Shown here: one piece after another, positions 17,135-26,521 of the stretch
How positions within the stretch are numbered: position 1 is the first letter of the stretch
How the letters are laid out: each line of letters starts with the position of its first letter
Assembly (NCBI GenBank): GCA_958367245.1
Contig: CATXEA010000001.1
Coordinates: forward strand, 124,001-188,000
Source of the DNA: an uncultured Blautia sp.
Lineage (GTDB): Bacteria > Bacillota > Clostridia > Lachnospirales > Lachnospiraceae
Length of the DNA stretch: 64,000 nt
Reading direction: 5' to 3'
Made by a program: the position numbers and the translations under genes
Notes under the pieces: model-generated
The model's input: the letters and a program-made list of their open reading frames with translations, nothing else
Databases searched by the model: none
Told to the model about the DNA's origin: nothing

Positions 17135-20100
17135 TTACGGCTGGGCAGCATTGCCGCCGGAAGTCAGGTCAATAGTTGGAAGGTTTTCCGGATTTACAGT
17201 GATTGGAAGCGTATCGCTGACTACTCGCTCACCTTCATTCGTCAGGGCATTATCCACACGATAAAGTTCACCACGGATGGATTTCTTCAACTGCGCCATT
17301 GTTTCAGTACTGATTTTTCCGTTGCTGTCCGGTTTGATATAGTAAATCCAGGTACCGTCTGAAGTCTCGCCAAGAGCTCCGTTTTTAGGAATTTCCGCCA
17401 GAATAACCTGTTCTGCTTCTACAGTGTCAGCGCCATCTGCTCCTTTTTGGATTCCGATAACATTTCCGTCTGCATCGTAAAGCATAACTACGTTATAAGC
17501 TGGATTTCCTTTATAAGTTCCGGTAAAGATCAGAGAACCTGCCGGAATCACATCTGTATCATTTTTTCCAAACTGATATGCGTTTTTCAGAATACCGACT
17601 GTCGGTGTCTGGCTGTCTGACTGGTAGAATTCCAGATTGTCTCCGGAAGGACCGCAGATATCAATCTCACTGATAGAAACAGCCTCGGATTTATGGAACA
17701 GTAATCGGATATAGCGCGCATCGTAGGTGCCGATCCAATCATCTTTTGCTTCCGGATCAACAGAATCAAACCATACAGTATGGCGGTTGTCAGATGCAGG
17801 AAGTGCTGCGTGTGCTTTTACGCTCTTCCAGGAAGCTCCGTCAGGGCTAACCTCAATTGTCATATCGGAAAGCGCGCCTCCTCTGTACTGAAGAGAAGTA
17901 ACTTCCTGTACTCTTCCCATATCAATGGTGATGAAACCGCCAGCGCCGGAGTTTCCGGTATATGCAGTTTCTGCTTTGTTGTCAATCACATAATCAATGG
18001 CATACTGAACCTTCTGACCGGAATCGCCAAATCCATTGTCCGGATCCTCTTCTGTCGGAGGAAGGATGGTATCGTTGGAAGCGCTCATATTTGAGGTGGA
18101 TACTTTCCAATCTTCTTTTTCAAGTCTTCCATCTGTCTGAATTTTTGAAGAGCCGGCCACTATAGAATTTCCGTAATTCAGGAATTTGTCCACAGGGCGT
18201 ACTTCATAAGTCATAACACGGTTATTTACAGAAGATACAGTATCTATGTAAGTGGCAGAACCGTCCGGTTTGCTTTCTGTAAAGCCTACGACCTCTTTTT
18301 GGACCTCTCCGTTAGAAGTCATGCTGCGAAGGATTTCATAACCAAGAACAGCGTCTGCACTTGCAGAGGTACTGATATTTACAGTAACCTGATTCTGCTC
18401 TGTTTTGATGGAAGCAGAAGCTACGTCTTTTCCGGCAATGCTTAAAGAGCTTTCCTCGTTCAGGTGCGCTGCGCGGTAATCTCTTGCAGATGGATTTACG
18501 TAATAAATCGCTTTTGTCTCCGGATTGCCGTATTTTGCCGCATAGTTTCTTGTTGTCTCATCCGGTATCATTCCCCAGCGTTCAAAGAACGGAAGAATAT
18601 TTTTATTTGCTGCAGCACAGGCAAGACGCATCAGATTCTGATCCTTATCGTTTCCAATAGTAAGACCGCTCTGAGGCGCACGGTCCGGTTTTCTGGAATA
18701 GCTGTCTACTCTTGCAAAGAACAGGTTGTCAAACTGCTGCTGATACTGGGAATAAACTGCATCATCCGCTCCATTATCAAAGGCAAGATGAAGCTGCCAG
18801 TACAGGGCAAGCTGTGTTGCAAGATTAGAAGATCTTCCGACAGTTCCGGAGGTTACTTTTTCGTAAACATTCGGCATCTGGAAACGGAGTCCGTTTTTCC
18901 TGATAGTGAAAAGCTGTGCAAAATAATTATTGGTAATCTCGGCTACAGTATAGGATGGCTCATTGATATTATGTCCGATTTCATGGGCGATTCCCCATCC
19001 CAGATCTGCAATTGTTTTTACGTTGCTTAAAATACTTGTCTGATCATATTCAATTCCAATATGGTTTCCGGCTGCGTACATAAATGCACCGGCAAACATA
19101 CGCATGTAGCGGATGTTTAAATGCTGTGAAGGAAGGCGGTCCTGAGCAGGTGTTCCTTCCGCATTGCTGAGTCCCTTATGCTGATAAGCAAGGAGCATTG
19201 CTTCCTCCGCTGCTTTCAGCGCTGTTTTCAGGCTTGCTGCTTTTTCAGAAGCACTGGAGCCTGAAAGTCCTTTCCAAATCTGAGTTGCCGGAACAGAATA
19301 CATCATCTGGTCAATGAGGATGTCAGTTGCATTTAAAATACAGTTTCTTTCGTCATAAGGAAGCTTGATGTTTTTATTATTAACGCTTTCATGAACATTT
19401 GTGTGTGTTTCGGAAATGTGTTCTACATGTTCCTGAAGCTCGCTGACATAAGTGTCGATAGCAGCATTGCGTTCGTCTTCATTTAATCCGATCAGATTTA
19501 AGGAAGGAATTTCCTGTCCTCCGACAACACGGATTCCATACTGGTCAGATGCATTATTTCCTGTGTAGATAACATAAAGCTGTCCGCCTTTTTCCACGCC
19601 GGAAATACTCTGCAGATTTGGAACTGTCAGCTCATTTCGGCCTACATTTAAGTTCCATTCTCTGTAGAAACCGCTGCTTTCTGCATGATTCTGGGCAAAG
19701 ACCAGTTTAATATCCGCACTCTGTCCGGATTTTCTGGAATTGTGTCCTACAAATAAAATCAGACGCTCTCCGCTGTAGGTTGTTTTGCCAAGAGGCTGCC
19801 ATGCATTTAAGCCGGAGAATTTCAGATGTCTGTCTTTTTGCGCTGTGATGGAAACATTTACAGGATATACCTTTTCCTGTCTGTTAGCCAGAATACCTTT
19901 TGCAACATCCAGTTCTTTTAACAGTTCTTCTCTCACAGGGTGATATTCCTGGCTGACTTCATCTTTCGTATTAACGCGCTCTTCCAGAGCCTGAATAGTC
20001 TCTTCTGTAACCTCGTCTTTTAAGATGGTGTGCATTTCGTCTGCATATAAAGCCATGATATCATCTTCCAGAGAATCATACTGATGGAGATGAATTTCCG

Positions 20101-22552
20101 AAATCTTCATCATACGTTTGTTGTTTGATGTATTCAGGCAGAATTGAAGCTTGTTTGTCTCTATCGTCTTATTAAATTTAAGCAGATAGTAAGTATTGTT
20201 GTTTTCATCGCTTTTCTGGAGCAGTCTGCTGCCCACTTCAATTCGTTTGCCTTCTTTGTCCCAGTACCATACGGCTGCATTCTGGAAGGAATACTGATAA
20301 TCTGTTGTGCCAAATGTAAGATAATTCATCTTATAATTGCCATCCAGTGTGATGGTAATTCCTTTTTCATCTCCCGATGGTTTATAGTTGACTCCGTCGT
20401 CCAGATCCTCTTTCATCCAGTAGGAAGCAAAACTGTCGTCAGCTACACCCAGACCGCTTCTTGCTTCTGTATCCAGAGGGCTGTCTACCATATGGGCGCC
20501 GCCGTGATTTCCGATTTTTATCTGCTGGATATGTGCGGTCAGTTTGCCTTCGCCATTGGAAGTATTCAAAAGGTTATATTTCGGGATTTTCGGAAAATCC
20601 GGTATAATAGTAGTTGCTTCAGAGGTAATGGAGGCAGGTCCCTCTCCCTTTTCATTGACACCTGTTACATAAATCTGGTAAGTTGCATTATCTTCCAGTT
20701 CAGTAAGAGTGTAGCTGGTTGCTGTGAGCGCTTCCTTTACTTTGACAAAGCTTTCGTCCTTCGGACCTTTGCAGTAAAGGTTATAGCTGTCTGTGTCGTC
20801 CATATCTTTCCATTTAATCTGTATGGAGCGGTAGCCTCCGACTGCAGACAGATTATCCGGAGCAGGGGGAACATTTTCTGCTTTTGGAGTTACGGTGAAA
20901 GTATCTGACCATTCACTCTTCCAGTCTCCGTTTACAGAACGTACCTTTACAGTATAAGGCTCATTATTGATCAGGTTCTGGTCATTGATTGCAGTAAAGG
21001 TATGGCTGGTAACGGCAGTTCCGACAATCTGAGTCTGTAAAGAGGAATTTCCTCTTTTTCCCGCTTTACCTGAGATATAAAGTTCATAGCCGGTTACATT
21101 AGATTCAGGTTTCCAGGAAAGGTCAATCTGTTTGCTTCTGGTTGACGCCTGTACCTGAGAAGGAATTCCCAACTGCGGCGCAGGAATTCTGCTTTCCATG
21201 TCGTTGACAAATTCTACTTTGGAAATATTGACCAGAGCATCATTTTTTCTTGTTCCGGTAATTTTAATGGTTACTTTTTTTACGGCAATTTTCTGTCCGA
21301 AATTCAGGGTAAGGGAGCCGTCTGCCCCTACAGTTACTGTTCCGCTGCTTCTGAATAAAGCGGCGGAAGCTGCTGCATTGGCCAGAGAAAATTCCATGAT
21401 TTCCTCCTCGTGGGTTTCCGGGTTCACAACTGTGACCTCTGCAACACCATTTGCAATGGCGCTGGTAAGAGAATCATTTGATTCGGTTTCCACAGGAGCC
21501 TGGATGGTGAAGCCTTCCATTTCAATGCCCGCTTCCCCTGCTGTGCCGGAAAAATCAAAGGTAGCAGCTACGGGATGTGCCTCACTGATGGTGTTTCCTT
21601 CTGCAGGAGATAATGTAACAGAACCCTGATTTGATAAAAGTTCATCGAGATTTCCCTGAACAATCGTACCCTCTTCTGCGGTACTGTCTACAGCCTTTGT
21701 ATAAACAAGGCTCTCTACAGAAGAGAGAACAGGCTTGTCTGTCAGGCTGTGCGCCAGATATTGGAGGTCTGCCAGATTAACAAAAGAGTCTCCGTTCAAA
21801 TCATAAGCGGAATCTGCAGAAGAATTGTGAAGGGCAGTCAGCATAGCTGTTTTATCACTGTTATCTACTGCGTGGTCTCCTGTCACATCTCCAATAATCA
21901 GAAATCCCGGGTGATTTCCCTGATCATATCCTTCAATTTTTGAGGAATGAATCTGAACTTTGGAGGTATATCCTTTTCTTACAGAAATGGACTGGGAATA
22001 GGCGGCAAACCGTCTGGTACGAATGGTAAGCTGATAATCGCCTTCAGGAAGATTTTCAAAAAATGCGTCAGCACGGAACGCTGCCTGCTCTCCCTGTAAA
22101 GTTACAGTTTTTGATTGTGAGCCAGCAGGGCTTTCGATGCTGACTTCTGCGGAAGCATTGCTGGAAAAAGGCAGTGTGGAGGTAATCGCCACATTGATTC
22201 CTCCTGCATTTGTGACGGAAGCAGGAATCATCTCTGTAGTTCCATCTCCAAATACAGGTTCTTCTTCTGCGGAAGAGGAAAAATCCATAAACTCTTCCGG
22301 ATTATCTGTCAGTGTTTCCTCCCCTGCTTGTGTATCAGAAGAAGGAGGGGTTTCGTTCGGATGAAATGTTTCCGTATCTTCGGCATCCGGTAGAGAATCC
22401 GGAAGGATTTCTTCTGCAGGAGGCTGTTCTGGAAGCTGAGTTTCGATAGAAGGGCCGGAAGAAAAATCGGCAGCACTTACAGAAACGACAGAGCCCGCCA
22501 TCATTTGGAAGGTGAAGCATCCGGTCAGTAATATTGCGGTAAGTTTCTTCAT
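17135..22552 (-). CDS. Secreted multidomain M60-like metallopeptidase with dockerin-like module
   Basis: The product has 1805 residues. A signal peptide (MKKLTAILLTGCFTFQMMAG) is followed by an acidic Pro/Glu-rich stretch to about 100. A dockerin-like pair of calcium loops lies at about 221-275 (GDVTGDHAVDNSDKTAM and DLNGDSFVNLADLQYL). Next come a discoidin-like domain (about 290-455), two FN3 domains (about 460-655) and a second discoidin-like region (about 665-840). The M60/enhancin-like peptidase has its zinc motif HEIGHN at 1190-1195. An FN3-like domain (about 1390-1500) and a further discoidin domain (about 1510-1665) follow. M60-like peptidases of gut bacteria cleave O-glycosylated mucins. 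It is the first gene of a two-gene operon. Residue positions other than the zinc motif and first dockerin loop are rough. Confidence 0.93.
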   Translation of the reverse strand: MKKLTAILLTGCFTFQMMAGSVVSVSAADFSSGPSIETQLPEQPPAEEILPDSLPDAEDTETFHPNETPPSSDTQAGEETLTDNPEEFMDFSSSAEEEPVFGDGTTEMIPASVTNAGGINVAITSTLPFSSNASAEVSIESPAGSQSKTVTLQGEQAAFRADAFFENLPEGDYQLTIRTRRFAAYSQSISVRKGYTSKVQIHSSKIEGYDQGNHPGFLIIGDVTGDHAVDNSDKTAMLTALHNSSADSAYDLNGDSFVNLADLQYLAHSLTDKPVLSSVESLVYTKAVDSTAEEGTIVQGNLDELLSNQGSVTLSPAEGNTISEAHPVAATFDFSGTAGEAGIEMEGFTIQAPVETESNDSLTSAIANGVAEVTVVNPETHEEEIMEFSLANAAASAALFRSSGTVTVGADGSLTLNFGQKIAVKKVTIKITGTRKNDALVNISKVEFVNDMESRIPAPQLGIPSQVQASTRSKQIDLSWKPESNVTGYELYISGKAGKRGNSSLQTQIVGTAVTSHTFTAINDQNLINNEPYTVKVRSVNGDWKSEWSDTFTVTPKAENVPPAPDNLSAVGGYRSIQIKWKDMDDTDSYNLYCKGPKDESFVKVKEALTATSYTLTELEDNATYQIYVTGVNEKGEGPASITSEATTIIPDFPKIPKYNLLNTSNGEGKLTAHIQQIKIGNHGGAHMVDSPLDTEARSGLGVADDSFASYWMKEDLDDGVNYKPSGDEKGITITLDGNYKMNYLTFGTTDYQYSFQNAAVWYWDKEGKRIEVGSRLLQKSDENNNTYYLLKFNKTIETNKLQFCLNTSNNKRMMKISEIHLHQYDSLEDDIMALYADEMHTILKDEVTEETIQALEERVNTKDEVSQEYHPVREELLKELDVAKGILANRQEKVYPVNVSITAQKDRHLKFSGLNAWQPLGKTTYSGERLILFVGHNSRKSGQSADIKLVFAQNHAESSGFYREWNLNVGRNELTVPNLQSISGVEKGGQLYVIYTGNNASDQYGIRVVGGQEIPSLNLIGLNEDERNAAIDTYVSELQEHVEHISETHTNVHESVNNKNIKLPYDERNCILNATDILIDQMMYSVPATQIWKGLSGSSASEKAASLKTALKAAEEAMLLAYQHKGLSNAEGTPAQDRLPSQHLNIRYMRMFAGAFMYAAGNHIGIEYDQTSILSNVKTIADLGWGIAHEIGHNINEPSYTVAEITNNYFAQLFTIRKNGLRFQMPNVYEKVTSGTVGRSSNLATQLALYWQLHLAFDNGADDAVYSQYQQQFDNLFFARVDSYSRKPDRAPQSGLTIGNDKDQNLMRLACAAANKNILPFFERWGMIPDETTRNYAAKYGNPETKAIYYVNPSARDYRAAHLNEESSLSIAGKDVASASIKTEQNQVTVNISTSASADAVLGYEILRSMTSNGEVQKEVVGFTESKPDGSATYIDTVSSVNNRVMTYEVRPVDKFLNYGNSIVAGSSKIQTDGRLEKEDWKVSTSNMSASNDTILPPTEEDPDNGFGDSGQKVQYAIDYVIDNKAETAYTGNSGAGGFITIDMGRVQEVTSLQYRGGALSDMTIEVSPDGASWKSVKAHAALPASDNRHTVWFDSVDPEAKDDWIGTYDARYIRLLFHKSEAVSISEIDICGPSGDNLEFYQSDSQTPTVGILKNAYQFGKNDTDVIPAGSLIFTGTYKGNPAYNVVMLYDADGNVIGIQKGADGADTVEAEQVILAEIPKNGALGETSDGTWIYYIKPDSNGKISTETMAQLKKSIRGELYRVDNALTNEGERVVSDTLPITVNPENLPTIDLTSGGNAAQP

Positions 22553-22588
22553 TCTAATTTTCCTTTCTGGTCAAATTTTGTCAAATTT

Positions 22589-22617
22589 ATCATAACACAG
22601 AATGTTCACATTCTCAA
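22589..22617 (-). promoter_or_regulatory. Promoter of the M60/FN3 operon
   Basis: On the minus strand, TTGAGA (22612-22617) and TATGAT (22589-22594) are 17 bases apart. TTTGAC repeats follow before the start codon at 22552. Confidence 0.55.
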
Positions 22618-22724
22618 TATATTTTGTTCAAATTATTTTCATTATCTTTATTCTATGTTATACTTTTCAATATCTGAAGAAAAAGCAGGTTAATTTGAAA
22701 TAATAAGAGAAAAGAGGGATTTGT

Positions 22725-24095
22725 ATGAATCAGACACGTGAAGAGAAGCTAGGCACGATGCCCATTCCGAAGCTGATGCTCAGTCTTGCCATTCCTTCTG
22801 TTGTCGCACAGTTGATTAATGTACTGTACAACATTGTTGACAGAATGTATATCGGACATATTAAAGATGTGGGTTCTGTTGCCCTGACCGGTGTAGGGCT
22901 TACTTTTCCGATTATTATGCTTATTTCCGCATTCAGTGCTTTTGTCGGTGCAGGCGGCGCTCCTTTGGCTGCCATTGCTCTCGGAAAAGGCGACAGGGAG
23001 AGAGCGGAAAAAATTATCGGAAACGGAGTAACGGTGCTTATTAGTTTCTCCGTGATTTTGACTGTAGTATTTATGATTTTTAAAGAACCGCTGCTGTTTA
23101 TGTTTGGCGCCAGTGAACAGACAATTGCTTACGCAAACAGTTACATTACGATTTATCTGATTGGAACTGTTTTTGTGCAGGCAGCCCTTGGGCTTAATCC
23201 TTTTATTTCCTCTCAGGGACAGGCGAAGGTTGCCATGCTTTCTATTTTAATCGGCGCAGTGATCAATATTATTCTTGACCCGATTTTTATTTTTGGTTTA
23301 CATATGGGAGTTCGCGGAGCTGCCCTTGCAACGGTTGTTTCACAGGCATGCAGCGCCGTCTGGGTAGTGAGGTTTCTTACATCAAAGAAATCTGCTGTTC
23401 GGATTCGGATTCCTATGCTCCGTCCGGATATGCATATTATTGCAGGAGTTATGGCTCTGGGTATTTCTCCTTTTATTATGCAGGCTACGGAAAGCGCTAT
23501 CAACATTGTTCTGAACCGCGGGCTTCAGACATACGGCGGTGATTTATATGTCGGCTCCATGACGATTCTTCAGAGTGTGATGCAGCTTTTTGTCATTCCG
23601 CTTCAGGGATTTACCCAGGGGGTACAGCCGATTATCAGCTTTAATTTCGGAGCCCGTAAATTTGACCGTGTGAAGAAAACATATACGCTTGCCATTATAT
23701 ATTCGATTGTTTTTGCAACTTTATTCTGTATTCTTGCTGTAACCTGTCCGACAATTCTTGCGGGAATCTTTACTTCGGACAGAGAACTGATTGCGCTTGT
23801 AGGAAAGGTTATGCCGATTTTTATGTCCGGTATCTGGATTTTTGGTATTCAGATGGGATGTCAGACGACTTTTATGGGACTTGGGCAGGCAAAGATTTCT
23901 TTATTCCTTGCTCTTCTGCGTAAGGTAATCCTGCTGATTCCTCTGGCAATTATCCTGCCGAAATTCTTTGGAGTGATTGGTATTTATTATGCAGAACCGA
24001 TTTCCGACATAACGTCAGCGCTCACTGCCGGAACTATTTTCCTTTTGGTACGCAATAAAATTGTATCGGAAGATGCGCTGAAGAAATTGAATTGA
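22725..24095 (+). CDS. MATE family multidrug/metabolite efflux transporter
   Basis: The product has 456 residues with about 12 hydrophobic segments, the usual MATE build. Family motifs include PSVVAQLINVLYNIVDRMYI near residue 25 and a matching second-half start (about residue 240, GISPFIMQATESAINIVLN). It sits in the cytoplasmic membrane and would use a sodium or proton gradient. GAGGGA precedes the ATG. It is divergent from the M60 operon and followed by decayed mobile DNA. The substrate is unknown. A second, distinct MATE gene lies at 50730-52097. Confidence 0.94.
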   Translation: MNQTREEKLGTMPIPKLMLSLAIPSVVAQLINVLYNIVDRMYIGHIKDVGSVALTGVGLTFPIIMLISAFSAFVGAGGAPLAAIALGKGDRERAEKIIGNGVTVLISFSVILTVVFMIFKEPLLFMFGASEQTIAYANSYITIYLIGTVFVQAALGLNPFISSQGQAKVAMLSILIGAVINIILDPIFIFGLHMGVRGAALATVVSQACSAVWVVRFLTSKKSAVRIRIPMLRPDMHIIAGVMALGISPFIMQATESAINIVLNRGLQTYGGDLYVGSMTILQSVMQLFVIPLQGFTQGVQPIISFNFGARKFDRVKKTYTLAIIYSIVFATLFCILAVTCPTILAGIFTSDRELIALVGKVMPIFMSGIWIFGIQMGCQTTFMGLGQAKISLFLALLRKVILLIPLAIILPKFFGVIGIYYAEPISDITSALTAGTIFLLVRNKIVSEDALKKLN

Positions 24096-24190
24096 AATAA
24101 AAAGAAAGCCTCCATTAGCCGAGGCGCGGTAACGAAGCATTTATGTAGAGTGGCGGTGCAGCCTTATGGCTGTGCCGCCGCTTTGCGCTG

Positions 24191-24643
24191 TCAGGCAGTT
24201 TTCTTTTTGCGGTTTTGCATACCAAGCCTGCCGTCAAGCGCAATACAATCTTCGTCGGCAATTTCAATAATGCCGACAGCCTTGTAGTAAATTTCAATCT
24301 TTTGTTTTCTGTGACCGCTACTCTTGTCAGGAGCATGGATCACGATTTTATCAACCAAATCATTCAAGATTTTCGCCGTTAGTTTTTCGGGATCGGTGTA
24401 CTTGCGGACATTTTTCAGAAATTGCTGTAAGTCGTGCTGTTCCTGCTATCCACTGTCAATGAGTTTTTGCAGCTGAACAATCTTTATCTTAACTTCCTTT
24501 TGCTCTGCTTCATACTCGGTAGACAGCTTGTCAAAGTGTTCCGCCGACAACCTTCCAGCTACCATATCCTCATAAATGCATTTCTTTCTCCCGTTGGGGA
24601 AGATATGTTGATGTTGGCGGTCTTTGTTACGCACCTTTTTCAA
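24191..24643 (-). pseudogene. C-terminal remnant of a Tn4451-type large serine recombinase with an in-frame TAG
   Basis: On the minus strand, residues such as NGRKKCIYEDMVAGRLSAEH, then STEYEAEQKEVKIK, read to IDSG followed by TAG (near 24446-24448). The same frame continues with QEQHDLQQFLKNVRKYTDP and a DUF4368-like tail (LNDLVDKIVIHAPDKSSG) to TGA at 24191-24193. The catalytic, recombinase and zinc-ribbon domains are absent. Upstream the frame runs into the palindrome at 24626-24653. This is therefore truncated by rearrangement and further broken by a stop. It is clearly not functional as a recombinase. Confidence 0.85.
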
Positions 24644-24653
24644 AGTGCGTAAC
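24626..24653. repeat. oriT-like palindrome at the truncated recombinase end
   Basis: GTTACGCAC (24626-24634) and GTGCGTAAC (24645-24653) form a perfect 9-bp inverted repeat with a 10-base loop, followed by CCCACTATGACAC. An inverted repeat next to an AAGTGCG word resembles MobQ-type transfer origins. This is a resemblance from memory, and no relaxase gene is present. Confidence 0.35.
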
Positions 24654-25321
24654 CCACTATGACACTTTCAGCCTTGCGGCTGCAAAGTGCCAGTGGGCTC
24701 TGCGAGGCTGGGGCTTTGCCCCGACAATCGAGGCTGTCTCCCCAGCAGGGCAGTTCTTTGAAAAGGACTCCCTGCACCCCTTCTAAACTTCGAGCACGCT
24801 GTACTCATAAGACTGATGTAACGCATAAGACGGTCGGAATTGGGATTGCCGTATCAAACCATTCAAAACGAGATATGCAAGCCAGAATAGCATTGCAGCA
24901 AGCGGATTTCAACCCGTAAAAGCGTTACATACAAGGTGCACCGTTCTACCCGAATGTCGTTCCTACCTCTGTTTTTCAGCGGCGTTGTCTTGCTCATATC
25001 ATCGCAAAATCATATTCCATTCAGCCGATCATTCTGTTGTAAACGGCTTTGAAACTCAAAACCATACTGTTTTCATGCCCCTCCGCCGCTGACAGTACAA
25101 AACAGCTTTTGACGGCGGGCAGCGATATTTTCTCTTGGCATATCGCAGGATAGGCGCTTGTCAATGCTTTTTTCGGGCTTTTTGAATATTTGTTGGAGAA
25201 AGCGGGAATACTATTTGGTTTGAGATAGAGAAAAAGCCAATGTAATGCGAGTTTTCTCACAACTTCATTGGCTCTGCGGTTCGATTGCATATGATTTTTT
25301 CTTTGTTCGATAAACCGGAAT
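24654..25321. other. Decayed mobile DNA, no supported intact gene
   Basis: The 670 bases contain GC-rich hairpin-like sequence (24660-24790) and short open frames on the minus strand. One, 25021-25347, encodes a 108-residue product that would overlap the end of the GNAT gene. None has a convincing start site or recognisable domain. The stretch looks like the remains of a mobilisable element upstream of a lost relaxase gene. Confidence 0.5.
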
Positions 25322-25924
25322 TTATCCATTTGTAAACTCTCTGTCAAAAGCCCTCACTGTCTCACGGTTCCGTTCATCGTCATAAATATCCGATTCAAAA
25401 TATTTTCCGCCGTAAACCTCCTTCAAATATCCTTCTTTCAGTTCCATGGCCATAAACGAGGGATAATTGTATCCCTCTGCATCTGCTATTCCATAAACAT
25501 CCGCTTCTTTAAACCCAAACTGGGGATAGTACTCCGGCCTTCCAAAAAACAGAATCGCACCATAATCAAGCCGTTTCGCCCGTTCTATCATAGCCTGAAT
25601 CAGTGCCCTTCCAACGCCCATCCGCTGATATTCGGGTAACACGCTCAGCGGCCCGAAGTTCAGGACGGGAAGCACCCGGTTTTCCTTTTTCACAACCGCA
25701 TTACTGCAAATAATATGCCCGACAATCGTACCATCTTCCAATTCCGCAACCAAACTGAGCGCCATAATTCCATCTCGGTGCCGCAATTCATGGACCATCC
25801 AATGTTCATAGGGGCAGCTAATCTGCCCACGCTTGATTCTGTCAGGATACCCGAAGGCAGCTCTCGTTATTTCTTCTACTCTCCGATAATCTTTTTCTTC
25901 TTCTAGTCTAACATTTATCTTCAT
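25322..25924 (-). CDS. GNAT family N-acetyltransferase
   Basis: From the ATG at 25924 (GGGGG five bases upstream) the product has 200 residues. The acetyl-CoA binding motif is LPEYQRMGVGRALIQAMIER, after the beta strand VLNFGPLSV. The C-terminal part (FFGRPEYYPQFGFKEADVYG) matches the common YhbS-like GNAT subgroup. The enzyme is cytoplasmic with unknown substrate. It is flanked by mobile-element remnants (recombinase fragment and tnpV), so it is probably cargo that arrived with that DNA. Confidence 0.88.
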   Translation of the reverse strand: MKINVRLEEEKDYRRVEEITRAAFGYPDRIKRGQISCPYEHWMVHELRHRDGIMALSLVAELEDGTIVGHIICSNAVVKKENRVLPVLNFGPLSVLPEYQRMGVGRALIQAMIERAKRLDYGAILFFGRPEYYPQFGFKEADVYGIADAEGYNYPSFMAMELKEGYLKEVYGGKYFESDIYDDERNRETVRAFDREFTNG

Positions 25925-26050
25925 GCAATCCCCCAAATTCTTGTTTGTCTCTCAGACATGAAATGATTATACCACAGATTTGTAAAAAATCTACTGCACA
26001 GGTAGGAAAAAGAAGCGGCATGAGTATCCCATACCGCTTCTAAAGTGTGA

Positions 26051-26422
26051 CTATGCGTAAATTAAGTCTGCATTAACAATTTCTCTTGCTCTTGCCTGTA
26101 TGTTATTCATTGCTCCAATCCAAGCCATTTGGTCGGTGTTTTTGAGTTCTTCCGTTATGCCTTCTTTTTCGGCAAGTTGTTTTACCAGCCGAAAGAACAC
26201 TTCCTCTACCTGCTCGTTTATGTCAGCAAGATAGCCGCTTAATTTGCCGCTTGTCAGTAGATTGGCATAGAACAACCGCTTATGCTCCTTGATATACCGT
26301 AAATGCTGCTGTCCCCATATCCCAATGGGCTTTTCTTCTTCGGGTGGTAGGGTAAGGTCAGGAATAAGATACCCGTTTTCTTCGTGATAAGTTCCACCTA
26401 TTTGTTCAAATAATGATTTCAT
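26051..26422 (-). CDS. tnpV: TnpV family transposon-encoded protein
   Basis: From the ATG at 26422, with GGAGG eight bases upstream, the product has 123 residues. MKSLFEQIGGTYHEENGYLI and GIWGQQHLRYIKEHKRLFYA are characteristic of TnpV (PF14198), first named in Tn4451-like elements. Its function is not known. It is a reliable marker of mobile DNA. Here it lies 100 bases downstream of the MotB-like gene on the same strand, marking the boundary of the decayed element. Confidence 0.9.
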   Translation of the reverse strand: MKSLFEQIGGTYHEENGYLIPDLTLPPEEEKPIGIWGQQHLRYIKEHKRLFYANLLTSGKLSGYLADINEQVEEVFFRLVKQLAEKEGITEELKNTDQMAWIGAMNNIQARAREIVNADLIYA

Positions 26423-26521
26423 TGCAGTTTCCTCCAAATTATAAAATCAGGTTTTCTGCAATATACTGTACCGATTGCCTTTACCACTTGTTTTCAAAAC
26501 CTTCGGTACGGCACCTCATCA

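Noticed and set aside
20144..20908. 254-codon open frame on the + strand inside the M60 peptidase gene
   Set aside because: It is wholly antisense to a gene with clear domains, has no ribosome binding site, and its translation is Cys/Phe/Ile-rich like other shadow frames.
24446..24448. TAG in the recombinase fragment as possible pyrrolysine or readthrough codon
   Set aside because: The gene is already truncated of its catalytic domain, so decay is the simpler reading.
25021..25347. 108-codon minus-strand frame after the GNAT gene
   Set aside because: Its start overlaps the GNAT coding end, it has no clear ribosome binding site, and no domain is recognisable; it is kept only as part of the decayed mobile DNA.
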